Positions 57,036 through 64,000 of a stretch of 64,000 nucleotides of DNA are shown here, one piece after another. Made by a program: the position numbers and the translations under genes. How positions within the stretch are numbered: the first letter of the stretch is position 1; each line of letters begins with the position of its first letter. Below the pieces are notes generated by a model. It worked only from the letters and a program-made list of their open reading frames with translations. It did no database searches and was not told where the DNA came from. Origin of the DNA: Ectothiorhodospiraceae bacterium WFHF3C12 (GTDB lineage Bacteria; Pseudomonadota; Gammaproteobacteria; Nitrococcales; Nitrococcaceae); NCBI GenBank assembly GCA_013519935.1, contig JACDUA010000017.1, positions 1 through 64,000 on the forward strand. The letters are read 5' to 3'.

Positions 57036-57605
57036 CTAGAACTCCAGGCGGAAGCCTACATTGGCGCCGCTGTCGAAGGTCTCGTCGTCGCCGTTCTCCA
57101 GCTCGACTTCCAGGTGGCGATAGCCGACATAGACGCCGGCCCGCCGCAATACCAGGTATTCCAGCCGCACCCCGGCGTCCACGAGGCTGTCGATATCGTC
57201 GAAGGCGACCACCGGCGGCGCGTAGTAGACGAAGCCACCGAAACCGATGCGATTGTGGGTCGGCCACGTCCAGCGGAACTTTCCGCCGACGCCCATACCG
57301 CCACCGTCGGCCTCGTCGTCGTCACCGTCGTAGAGATAGCCACGGGCGCCCACGCCCACGTCCAGGGCCCCGCGGCCCGGGGCGGCGTCGTCAACCAGGT
57401 GCAGCTCGAGGCCGCCGACGTTGCCGTTGTCCTGGTGATGGAGGAAATGCGCGCCCGCCTCCAGCCCGGTGGGTGTGAGCTGCTGGGACAGGCCCAGGCG
57501 CACCGTGTCGTTGCTCAGGTTGATATCCAGCTCACCGGCTGCGGCGGCGGTCACGGCCAGGCACAGGGGTGCGGCCGTGAGCAGGCGGACCAGGCGCATG
57601 CGCAT
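57036..57605 (-). CDS. YfaZ-like outer-membrane protein
   Basis: 189-residue exported beta-barrel candidate. A signal peptide ends near residue 23 (AVTAAAAG). The rest alternates polar and hydrophobic residues in beta-strand fashion with Gly turns and ends in aromatic FRLEF, typical of outer-membrane barrels and of the YfaZ family. The ATG at 57605 and one two codons later (57599) are both possible; the second is better spaced from GGAG. Cotranscribed with the deacetylase. Confidence 0.85.
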   Translation of the reverse strand: MRMRLVRLLTAAPLCLAVTAAAAGELDINLSNDTVRLGLSQQLTPTGLEAGAHFLHHQDNGNVGGLELHLVDDAAPGRGALDVGVGARGYLYDGDDDEADGGGMGVGGKFRWTWPTHNRIGFGGFVYYAPPVVAFDDIDSLVDAGVRLEYLVLRRAGVYVGYRHLEVELENGDDETFDSGANVGFRLEF

Positions 57606-58013
57606 TATCTCCTTTGTTCGTCACACAGAGCGTTCAGGGAAGCGCGTCATCATTCCCTGGAGCTGGCATCTTACTAGCCTTCCCCCCGGCAAGACCACGC
57701 ACGCGACGCCCCGGCCGACGATTCGACAGGCAGACACGCCCGGAGTTCTTTGCCATTCTGATCCGACGGGGTAAATTGACGCCCGATGCGGATTGCCGCT
57801 CGGCTTGACACACATCAAGAACGCGGCGGTCCGTAGCCGGGAAAATCCGTTTCGGCGGGACCATGGGCGGGCTGGCACCGGCCCTGGTCGACGCCCGACC
57901 GCAACCGGGACGCCGCCGCGAGCGTCCCGCATCCGCGACGTCTTCATCTGCCGGGGGCTGGCGTAGCGGAGGCGGGCGCATCGAGGCCCATCCAAACCTA
58001 CGGAAAGAGTTCT
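57606..58013 (+). other. Upstream region of the cbb3 oxidase operon
   Basis: 408-bp divergent region between the YfaZ-like gene and ccoN. Apart from the FNR/ANR site at 57805-57818 no element is firmly assigned. The distance from that site to the ccoN start (about 195 bp) implies a long 5' leader if the site is proximal to the promoter. Confidence 0.45.
57805..57818 (+). promoter_or_regulatory. FNR/ANR-type operator before ccoN
   Basis: TTGACACACATCAA matches the FNR consensus TTGAT-N4-ATCAA with one difference. Low-oxygen activation of ccoNOQP by FNR/ANR is well known, so this is a likely activator site. Confidence 0.75.
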
Positions 58014-59438
58014 ATGGCTGACACTCCGAACTACAACGACACCGTTGTCCGACAGTTCACGATCATGACCGTGATCTGGGGCATTGTCGGCATGACCGTG
58101 GGCGTGTTCATCGCCGCCCAGCTCTACTGGCCGGCCCTGAACTTCGATCTGCCGTGGCTGACGTTCTCCCGGCTGCGGCCGTTGCACACCAACGCGGTCA
58201 TCTTCGCCTTCGGCGGAAGCGCGCTGATAGGCACCTCCTACTATGTGGTGCAGCGAACCTGCGGCGTGCGGCTGTTCAGCGAAACCCTGACGAAATTCAC
58301 GTTCTGGGGCTGGCAGATCGTGATCGTGGCGGTGGCCATCACCCTGCCCCTGGGCATCACCCAGAGCAAGGAGTACGCCGAGCCGGAGTGGCCCATCGAC
58401 ATCCTCATCGCCGCGGTGTGGATCGCCTACGCGATCGTGTTCTTCGGCACCATCGCCAAGCGCAAGGTCAAGCACATCTACGTGGCGAACTGGTTCTATG
58501 GCGCCTTCATCATCGCCGTGGCCCTGCTGCACATCGTCAACAACATCGCCATCCCGGTGTCGCTGTGGAAGTCCTACCCGGTCTACTCCGGCGCCGTGGA
58601 CGCCATGGTGCAGTGGTGGTACGGCCATAATGCCGTCGGCTTCTTCCTCACCGCCGGCTTCCTGGGCATGATGTATTACTACGTGCCCAAGCAGGTCCAC
58701 CGGCCGATCTTCTCCTACCGGCTGTCGGTGGTGCACTTCTGGGCGCTGATCTCCATCTACATGTGGGCCGGCCCCCACCACCTGCACTGGACGGCGCTGC
58801 CGGAGTGGGCGCAGTCGCTGGGCATGGTGTTCTCCCTGATCCTGCTCGCGCCGTCCTGGGGCGGCATGATCAACGGCATCATGACGCTTTCGGGCGCCTG
58901 GCATAAGCTGCGCGACGACCCGATCCTGCGTTTCCTGATCGTCTCCCTGTCCTTCTACGGCATGTCGACCTTCGAGGGCCCGATGATGTCGGTGAAGACG
59001 GTCAACGCGCTGTCCCACTACACCGACTGGACCATCGGCCACGTCCACTCCGGCGCCCTGGGCTGGGTGGCGTTCATCACCATCGGCTCGATCTACGCCA
59101 TGCTGCCGAAGCTCTACGGCAAGAAGGAGATGTACAGCGTGCCGGCCATCAACACCCACTTCTGGGTGAGCACCATCGGCGTGGTGCTGTACATCGCCTC
59201 CATGTGGATCGCCGGCGTCATGCAGGGCCTGATGTGGCGCGCCACCAACCCGGATGGCACGCTGACGTACACCTTCATCGAGGCCCTCGCCGCCACCTAT
59301 CCGTACTACGCCGTGCGCCTGCTCGGGGGCGTGCTGTTCCTGACCGGCATGGTGATCATGGCCTGGAACGTGGTCATGACGATCCGCACCGAGCCCGGCA
59401 CGGCGAAGGCCGCCGCCGCTGAGCCGAAGACCGCCTGA
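58014..59438 (+). CDS. ccoN: cbb3-type cytochrome c oxidase subunit I CcoN
   Basis: 474-residue catalytic subunit with 12 membrane helices carrying the low-spin heme b and the heme b3-CuB centre. Key sequences: [19 protein letters not shown] (heme His), [18 protein letters not shown] (CuB His and the crosslinked Tyr nearby), [17 protein letters not shown] (CuB His pair) and [12 protein letters not shown] (heme ligands). GGAAAGAG precedes the ATG. First gene of the operon for a high-affinity oxidase. Confidence 0.98.
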   Translation: MADTPNYNDTVVRQFTIMTVIWGIVGMTVGVFIAAQLYWPALNFDLPWLTFSRLRPLHTNAVIFAFGGSALIGTSYYVVQRTCGVRLFSETLTKFTFWGWQIVIVAVAITLPLGITQSKEYAEPEWPIDILIAAVWIAYAIVFFGTIAKRKVKHIYVANWFYGAFIIAVALLHIVNNIAIPVSLWKSYPVYSGAVDAMVQWWYGHNAVGFFLTAGFLGMMYYYVPKQVHRPIFSYRLSVVHFWALISIYMWAGPHHLHWTALPEWAQSLGMVFSLILLAPSWGGMINGIMTLSGAWHKLRDDPILRFLIVSLSFYGMSTFEGPMMSVKTVNALSHYTDWTIGHVHSGALGWVAFITIGSIYAMLPKLYGKKEMYSVPAINTHFWVSTIGVVLYIASMWIAGVMQGLMWRATNPDGTLTYTFIEALAATYPYYAVRLLGGVLFLTGMVIMAWNVVMTIRTEPGTAKAAAAEPKTA

Positions 59439-59452
59439 AGGAGCGCGCAAGC

Positions 59453-60064
59453 ATGTCCCATGAAGTAGTCGAGAAGAACGTCGGGCTGATGGGCATCCTC
59501 ATCGCCATCGTGGTGAGCATCGGCGGCATCGTCGAGATCGTGCCCCTGCTGTTCGCAAGCCAGACGACGGAACCGGCACCGGGCGTCGAGCCCTATGGCG
59601 CGGTGGAATTCGCCGGGCGGGACGTCTATGTCCGCGAGGGCTGCTACAACTGCCATTCCCAGATGGTGCGTCCGTTCCGGGCCGAGACCGAGCGCTACGG
59701 CCACTACTCGGTGGCCGGCGAGTTCGTCTACGATCGGCCCTTCCAGTGGGGGTCCAAGCGCACCGGGCCGGACCTGGCCCGCGTGGGCGGACGCTACACC
59801 GACGAATGGCACCGGGTGCATCTGATCAACCCGCGCAACGTGGTGCCGGAATCCAACATGCCCGGCTTCCCGTGGCTCGCCGAGCGCACGGTGGACGGTG
59901 CAGAGATCGCCGAGCGCATGCGCATGCACAAGCAGCTCTTCGGCACGCCTTACAGCGACGAGCAACTCGCCAATGCCGAGGAGAAGCTCCAGGGCGTGAC
60001 CGAGATGCAGGCCATCATCGCCTATCTGCAGGGCCTTGGCACGGAACTCGAGGGGCAGCGCTGA
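59453..60064 (+). CDS. ccoO: cbb3 oxidase monoheme subunit CcoO
   Basis: 203-residue subunit with one N-terminal membrane helix ([18 protein letters not shown]) and a periplasmic heme c domain. The heme site is [12 protein letters not shown] (C64, C67, H68), and the distal Met is in [10 protein letters not shown]. It begins 14 bp after the ccoN stop and ends overlapping the ccoQ start by one base (TGATG). Confidence 0.98.
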   Translation: MSHEVVEKNVGLMGILIAIVVSIGGIVEIVPLLFASQTTEPAPGVEPYGAVEFAGRDVYVREGCYNCHSQMVRPFRAETERYGHYSVAGEFVYDRPFQWGSKRTGPDLARVGGRYTDEWHRVHLINPRNVVPESNMPGFPWLAERTVDGAEIAERMRMHKQLFGTPYSDEQLANAEEKLQGVTEMQAIIAYLQGLGTELEGQR

Positions 60065-60246
60065 TGGATCTCGGCACGCTCAGCGGCCTGGTCACCCTGG
60101 CGCTGATGATCATTTTCATCGGCATCGTGATCTGGGCGTACAGCAGCAAGCGCAAAAAGGATTTCGACGAGGCGGCGCGGCTTCCCCTGGATGCCGAGCA
60201 GAACAACACGTCCGAATCAGAACGGGAAGGCAAGGGGCATGAGTAG
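60064..60246 (+). CDS. ccoQ: cbb3 oxidase small subunit CcoQ
   Basis: 60-residue protein with one membrane helix (LVTLALMIIFIGIVIWAYSS) followed by KRKKDFDEAARLPLD, the standard CcoQ pattern. It stabilises the oxidase complex. The ATG overlaps the ccoO stop and its end overlaps the ccoP start by 8 bp. Confidence 0.94.
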   Translation: MDLGTLSGLVTLALMIIFIGIVIWAYSSKRKKDFDEAARLPLDAEQNNTSESEREGKGHE

Positions 60247-61144
60247 TTTCTGGAGCTGGTTCATCATCATTATCACCATTGCCAACATACTGGCGTGCTT
60301 CTGGCTGATCCGCTGGACGGCCAAGCCGCGTCCGAATGAAGGCGCCGCGACGGATACCACCGGCCACGTTTGGGATGAGGATCTCACCGAGTACAACAAA
60401 CCCATGCCCCGGTGGTGGCTGAATCTGTTCTACATCACCATCGTCTTTGCGCTGGTTTACCTGGTGCTGTTCCCGGGCCTGGGCAATTTCGACGGCGTGC
60501 TCGGCTGGAGCCAGGTCTCGGCCTACGAGGAGGAGGTCCAGGAGGCCCGGGCCGAGTACTCGGAAGTCTATGAGCAGTACGCCCAGACGCCGATCCCGGA
60601 ACTGGCGAAGAACGCCTCGGCCATGGCGACCGGGCAGCGTATCTTCGCCAACAACTGCGCCGTCTGCCACGGTTCCGACGCCCGCGGCGCGACGGGCTTC
60701 CCCAACCTGGCCGACGGTGCCTGGCTCTACGGCGGCAGCCCCGACGCCATCAAGCAGAGCATCCTCCACGGGCGCAAGGGCGTCATGCCGTCCTTTGGCG
60801 CGGCGCTGGGGACCCGCGGCGTGGAGGAAGTCGCCGCCTATGTCTATAGCCTCAACGGACGGGAGGCGCCACGGGCCTTCGTCGAGGCCGGGGCGGCCAA
60901 GTACCAGCAGCTGTGCGTGAGCTGCCACGGCCAGGACGGTGAGGGCAACACCGCCATCGGCGCGCCGGACCTGACCGACGACGCATGGCTCTATGGCGGC
61001 TCCCTGGAATCCATCAAGAACACCCTGGTCAACGGCCGCCAGGGCCGCATGCCGGCGCAGCAGGAACTGCTGGGCGAGGAACGGGTCCATGTGGTGTCGG
61101 CCTATGTCTACAGTCTGTCCGCGATGGAGGACGGCGCGCAGTGA
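60239..61144 (+). CDS. ccoP: cbb3 oxidase diheme subunit CcoP
   Basis: 301-residue diheme cytochrome c that brings electrons into the oxidase. Two N-terminal membrane helices (FIIIITIANILACFWLIRW and NLFYITIVFALVYLVLFPG) precede heme sites CAVCHG (C140, C143, H144) and CVSCHG (C226, C229, H230). The linker EYNKPMPRWW is a CcoP signature. It starts inside the end of ccoQ; its stop overlaps the next start (GTGA). Confidence 0.98.
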   Translation: MSSFWSWFIIIITIANILACFWLIRWTAKPRPNEGAATDTTGHVWDEDLTEYNKPMPRWWLNLFYITIVFALVYLVLFPGLGNFDGVLGWSQVSAYEEEVQEARAEYSEVYEQYAQTPIPELAKNASAMATGQRIFANNCAVCHGSDARGATGFPNLADGAWLYGGSPDAIKQSILHGRKGVMPSFGAALGTRGVEEVAAYVYSLNGREAPRAFVEAGAAKYQQLCVSCHGQDGEGNTAIGAPDLTDDAWLYGGSLESIKNTLVNGRQGRMPAQQELLGEERVHVVSAYVYSLSAMEDGAQ

Positions 61145-61434
61145 GCGAGGCAATCAAGCTCCCGGAGAATAGCCTCGGGCGCCTGCTCGCCGCCGTTCTG
61201 TGGCCGTCGTTCCTGGCGGCGGCCGTGGCCACCTTCGTGTTCTTCGCCAACATCGATCCCGAGTCCCTGCGTGCGGCCACGTTCCCGGAATGGGAGATCG
61301 GCCGGCGCACGGGCTACACGATCGGGTTCTTCATGTTCTGGGCCGTCACGGCCTTTTCCAGTGCCCTGACGCTGTTTCTGTTCAGGCCAGTCGCGCCAGC
61401 CAGGCGCAGGAACGTCGCCGCCAATGACCAGTAG
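61141..61434 (+). CDS. Small membrane protein between ccoP and ccoG
   Basis: 97-residue protein with two membrane helices (AAVLWPSFLAAAVATFVFFA and GFFMFWAVTAFSSALTLFLF) joined by a short loop with IDPESLRAATFPEWEIGRRTGY. The start is a GTG overlapping the ccoP stop, and the end overlaps ccoG by 11 bp, so it is firmly within the operon. Similar small proteins occur at this place in other gammaproteobacteria; the function is unknown, perhaps oxidase assembly. Confidence 0.85.
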   Translation: MSEAIKLPENSLGRLLAAVLWPSFLAAAVATFVFFANIDPESLRAATFPEWEIGRRTGYTIGFFMFWAVTAFSSALTLFLFRPVAPARRRNVAANDQ

Positions 61435-62854
61435 TGCCAAAACCCGCCGCCGGGGCCGCCAGACCGACCAGGCCGAGACGGAGGCCGTCGTCCAGTCGAT
61501 GTACCAGTCCCGGGAGAAGGTCTATCCCCGGGAGATCAAGGGCCGCTTTCAGAGCCTGCGCAAGATCTGCATCTTCGCGCTGCTGGGCCTGTTCTACCTG
61601 CTCCCCTGGGTGCCGTGGAACGGGCGCCAGGCCGTGCTGTTCGACCTGCCCGCCCGGCAGTTCCACCTCTTCGGCATCACCCTGTGGCCGCAGGACTTCT
61701 TCTACCTGGCGCTGCTGCTGATAATCAGCGCCCTGGGCCTGTTCTGGGTCACCGCCATCGCCGGCCGTGTGTGGTGTGGCTACGCCTGCCCCCAGACGGT
61801 GTGGACCGAGGTGTTCATGTGGATGGAGCGCTGGACGGAGGGCGACCGGGCCAAGCGCATGAAGCTGGACAAGGCACCCTGGACCCGGGACAAGCTCCTG
61901 CGCAAGGGGGCCAAGCATACGCTCTGGGTGGTTTTCGCGGCGTGGACGGGCTTTACCTTCGTCGGCTTCTTCACGCCCATCACCGAGCTCGGCGCCCGGC
62001 TGCTGACTTTCGAGCTGGGCCCATGGGAGACCTTCTGGGCACTGTTCTACGGTTTCGCCACCTGGGGCAACGCCGGCTTCATGCGCGAGAACGTATGCCT
62101 TTACATGTGCCCGTACGCGCGCTTTCAGAGCGCGATGTTCGACCGCAACACGCTGATCATTTCCTACGACGAGGCCCGGGGCGAGCCGCGTGGCGGCCGC
62201 AGCCGCAACGCCGATCCCCGGGAGCTGGGACTGGGCGACTGCATCGACTGCAACCTCTGCGTGCAGGTCTGTCCGACGGGCATCGATATCCGCGACGGTC
62301 TGCAATATGAATGCATCGCCTGCGGCGCCTGCATCGACGCCTGCGACCAGGTGATGGACAAGATGAACTATCCCCGGGGCCTGATCCGTTACACCACGGA
62401 GAACGCCCTGGAGGGACAGCCCACCCGGGTGATGCGCCCGCGGGTGATCATCTACGGGGTGCTGCTGGCGGCCGTGGGCGTGGCGCTGCTGGCGTCGCTG
62501 ATCCTCCGCGAGCCGATCCGCATGGATATCGTGCCGGACCGCAACGCCCTGTACAGGCTGGTCCAGTCCGATCAGGTGGTCGAGAACGTCTATACCCTCA
62601 AGGTCATGAACATGGACAATGAGGGGCATACCTACCGGGTCACCGCCGAGGGGCTGCCCGGCATCCGCGTGGAAACCCAGCCGGAGCGTTTCGACGTGGC
62701 GCCGGGCGAGGTGCGCAACGTACCGGCCCGCGTGCAGGTCGACCGGAGCGATGTCACCGGGGTCGGCGCCGACATCACCCTGCAGCTGCAGACGGTGGAC
62801 GGCTCCGAGCTGCGCACGCGGGAAGAGACCCGCTTCCACGCACCCATGGAGTAA
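61424..62854 (+). CDS. ccoG: Cytochrome oxidase accessory protein CcoG
   Basis: 476-residue membrane ferredoxin-like protein with cupric reductase activity supporting CuB insertion. Several membrane helices surround GRVWCGYACPQTVWTEVF; two [4Fe-4S] motifs follow (CIDCNLCVQVCPTG and CIACGACIDACDQ); the C-terminal periplasmic domain is immunoglobulin-like (KVMNMDNEGHTYRVTAEG). Length and order are typical of RdxA/CcoG. Confidence 0.97.
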   Translation: MTSSAKTRRRGRQTDQAETEAVVQSMYQSREKVYPREIKGRFQSLRKICIFALLGLFYLLPWVPWNGRQAVLFDLPARQFHLFGITLWPQDFFYLALLLIISALGLFWVTAIAGRVWCGYACPQTVWTEVFMWMERWTEGDRAKRMKLDKAPWTRDKLLRKGAKHTLWVVFAAWTGFTFVGFFTPITELGARLLTFELGPWETFWALFYGFATWGNAGFMRENVCLYMCPYARFQSAMFDRNTLIISYDEARGEPRGGRSRNADPRELGLGDCIDCNLCVQVCPTGIDIRDGLQYECIACGACIDACDQVMDKMNYPRGLIRYTTENALEGQPTRVMRPRVIIYGVLLAAVGVALLASLILREPIRMDIVPDRNALYRLVQSDQVVENVYTLKVMNMDNEGHTYRVTAEGLPGIRVETQPERFDVAPGEVRNVPARVQVDRSDVTGVGADITLQLQTVDGSELRTREETRFHAPME

Positions 62855-62856
62855 CG

Positions 62857-63363
62857 ATGGCCACTGGCACGACACGCCCCTGGTACCGGGAACCCTGGCT
62901 GTGGTTTCTGGCGGTTCCGCCGCTGGCGACGGTGGTGTTCTGGACCGTCATCCTGACCACGACGGCCGAGCGCCCCTCTCTGGTCATGGACGACTACTCG
63001 AAAGTGGGCCTGACCATGGAACAGACCCGTGCCCGCGACGCCACGGCCAGCCGGCTGGGCCTCAGCGGGCGGCTGCACGTCCAGCGGGACGGCGGCCGCG
63101 TGGCGGTGGCGCTGGTGGGACTGGAAGAGCTGCCGCAGCAGCTCAAGCTGCGGCTGGCGCATCCCACCGATGCGCGTCGTGACGTGACGGTGGAGCTGAA
63201 CCGTGACGAGGCCGGCCTGTACCGTGCCGAGATCCGGCAGCTCGCAGCCGGACGGCGCTATGTGCAGCTGGAGCCGCTGAACCGCGACTGGCGCCTCGCC
63301 GGCGAGCTGAGCCACGGGGGCGAAGAACTGGAGTTGACGCCGCCGCCCGCGTCCGGCAGCTAG
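62857..63363 (+). CDS. ccoH: FixH/CcoH family protein
   Basis: 168-residue protein with one N-terminal membrane helix (LWFLAVPPLATVVFWTVIL) and a periplasmic beta domain. VMDDYSKVGLTMEQTRARDA and GGRRYVQLEPLNRDWRLAGE-like elements fit FixH, an assembly factor for cbb3 oxidase. It begins two bases after the ccoG stop and is followed by ccoI. Confidence 0.92.
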   Translation: MATGTTRPWYREPWLWFLAVPPLATVVFWTVILTTTAERPSLVMDDYSKVGLTMEQTRARDATASRLGLSGRLHVQRDGGRVAVALVGLEELPQQLKLRLAHPTDARRDVTVELNRDEAGLYRAEIRQLAAGRRYVQLEPLNRDWRLAGELSHGGEELELTPPPASGS

Positions 63364-63372
63364 TGCCCTGGA

Positions 63373-64000
63373 ATGACCGACTCCCCCACCATCTGCTTTC
63401 ACTGCGGCGAGCCCGTCCCGCGGGGCGAACGGCGCACCGTGACCGTCGACGGCGCCGAGCACCCGGTGTGCTGCGCCGGCTGCGAGGCCGTGGCCACCCT
63501 GATCGCGGGCACCGGCCTGACCGATTTCTATCGCTTCCGCACCGCCACCAGCGGCCAGCCCCTGGATGAGCCGCCGGAGGAATGGCAGGCCTACGACCGG
63601 CCGGAGAACCAGCGCGAGTTCGTCCGGCAGCTTGATCAGACCCGGCGTGAAGCGGTCCTGCTGGTGGAGGGCCTGACCTGCGCGGCCTGCGGCTGGCTGA
63701 TCGAACACGTGCTCTCGCGGGTCGATGGGGTGGCGGAGATCCGCGTCAATCCGGCCACGGGCCGCGCCCATGTCCGCTGGGACGTCTCGCGGGTGCCGCT
63801 CAGCAGCATCTTCCGCAACATTGCCGAGCTCGGCTATCGCCCGCATCCGCTGACGCCGGAGGAAGCGGTTCCGGCGGCCCTGCGCGAGCGCCGGCGCGCA
63901 CTGAAGCGCATCGGCGTCGCGGGCCTGGCGATGATGCAGGTGATGATGTACGCGGTGGCCCTCTATGCCGGAGCCTTTCAGGGCATCGAGCCGGTCTACG
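63373..64000 (+). CDS. ccoI: Copper-translocating P-type ATPase CcoI, N-terminal part
   Basis: First 209 codons of a P1B-type ATPase that supplies copper for cbb3 oxidase assembly; the frame is open to the end of the window. The N terminus has a cysteine-rich zinc/copper-like segment (CFHCGEPV, CCAGCEAV) typical of CcoI/FixI, then an HMA domain with GLTCAACGW, and the first membrane helix begins near residue 180 (GVAGLAMMQVMMYAVALYAG). Truncated only by the window edge. Confidence 0.93.
   Translation, partial: MTDSPTICFHCGEPVPRGERRTVTVDGAEHPVCCAGCEAVATLIAGTGLTDFYRFRTATSGQPLDEPPEEWQAYDRPENQREFVRQLDQTRREAVLLVEGLTCAACGWLIEHVLSRVDGVAEIRVNPATGRAHVRWDVSRVPLSSIFRNIAELGYRPHPLTPEEAVPAALRERRRALKRIGVAGLAMMQVMMYAVALYAGAFQGIEPVY

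Overview
The window is GC-rich bacterial chromosome carrying about 63 protein-coding genes on both strands, mostly in short operons. Gene content and order (fis-purH-purD, PrmA beside a DUF3426 protein, rppH-ptsP, mpl-ubiX, thiE-hemL divergent from a rubredoxin gene, ccoNOQP-ccoG-ccoH-ccoI, MetR, NsrR/NnrS) point to a gammaproteobacterium, perhaps of the Chromatiales/Ectothiorhodospiraceae type. The family-level placement is inference from gene content only.

Layout. 1-1.5 kb: an IS110-family element with a candidate bridge RNA, then three copies of a palindromic repeat. 1.5-5.4 kb: bacterioferritin, its ferredoxin Bfd behind a likely Fur box, PtsP and RppH. 5.6-8.2 kb: a HAD phosphatase, an alpha/beta hydrolase and MetR. 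8.3-11.1 kb: the copper exporter copZA with a CsoR-like operator. 11.5-14.4 kb: a siroheme sulfite/nitrite reductase and an unrecognised partner. 14.9-17.3 kb: HrpB helicase. 17.4-21 kb: small exported proteins suggestive of metal or envelope stress (DUF411, DUF302, Met-rich Spy-like, SHOCT, a c-type cytochrome lipoprotein, a Cys/His-rich peptide). 21.1-23.2 kb: a transglycosylase-like lipoprotein, a TetR regulator and a small secreted protein. 23.7-26.5 kb: an ArsR-CDF-CtaG-Sco operon with a perfect operator palindrome.

26.5-31 kb: HemN, the NO-responsive DUF454-NnrS-NsrR operon and a phasin. 31-40 kb: a lipoprotein, MAPEG and DUF4124 proteins, a zinc-ribbon M48 protease with LemA, purD, purH, fis, DUF3426, PrmA and a conserved small protein. 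40.5-45 kb: three pyrophosphate enzymes together (soluble PPase, membrane ion-pumping PPase, PPi-dependent phosphofructokinase). 45-49.3 kb: CFA synthase, a membrane protein, Mpl and UbiX. 50-54.6 kb: HemL, ThiE, rubredoxin, a tail-anchored coiled-coil protein and CpdA. 54.8-57.6 kb: an O-methyltransferase, a Sel1-type lipoprotein, a polysaccharide deacetylase and a YfaZ-like outer-membrane protein. 58-64 kb: the cbb3 oxidase operon behind an FNR/ANR box, running off the end of the window inside ccoI.

How it fits together: much of the window concerns respiration at low oxygen, the heme and copper supply it needs (hemN, hemL, ccoI, ctaG, sco, copZA), nitrosative and metal stress, iron storage and pyrophosphate-based energy conservation. 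The gaps are rich in dispersed repeats: three copies of an AGCCACAGATG-bordered element and clusters of TAGGAGCG-type REP hairpins. No tRNA, rRNA, CRISPR array or phage genes were found.
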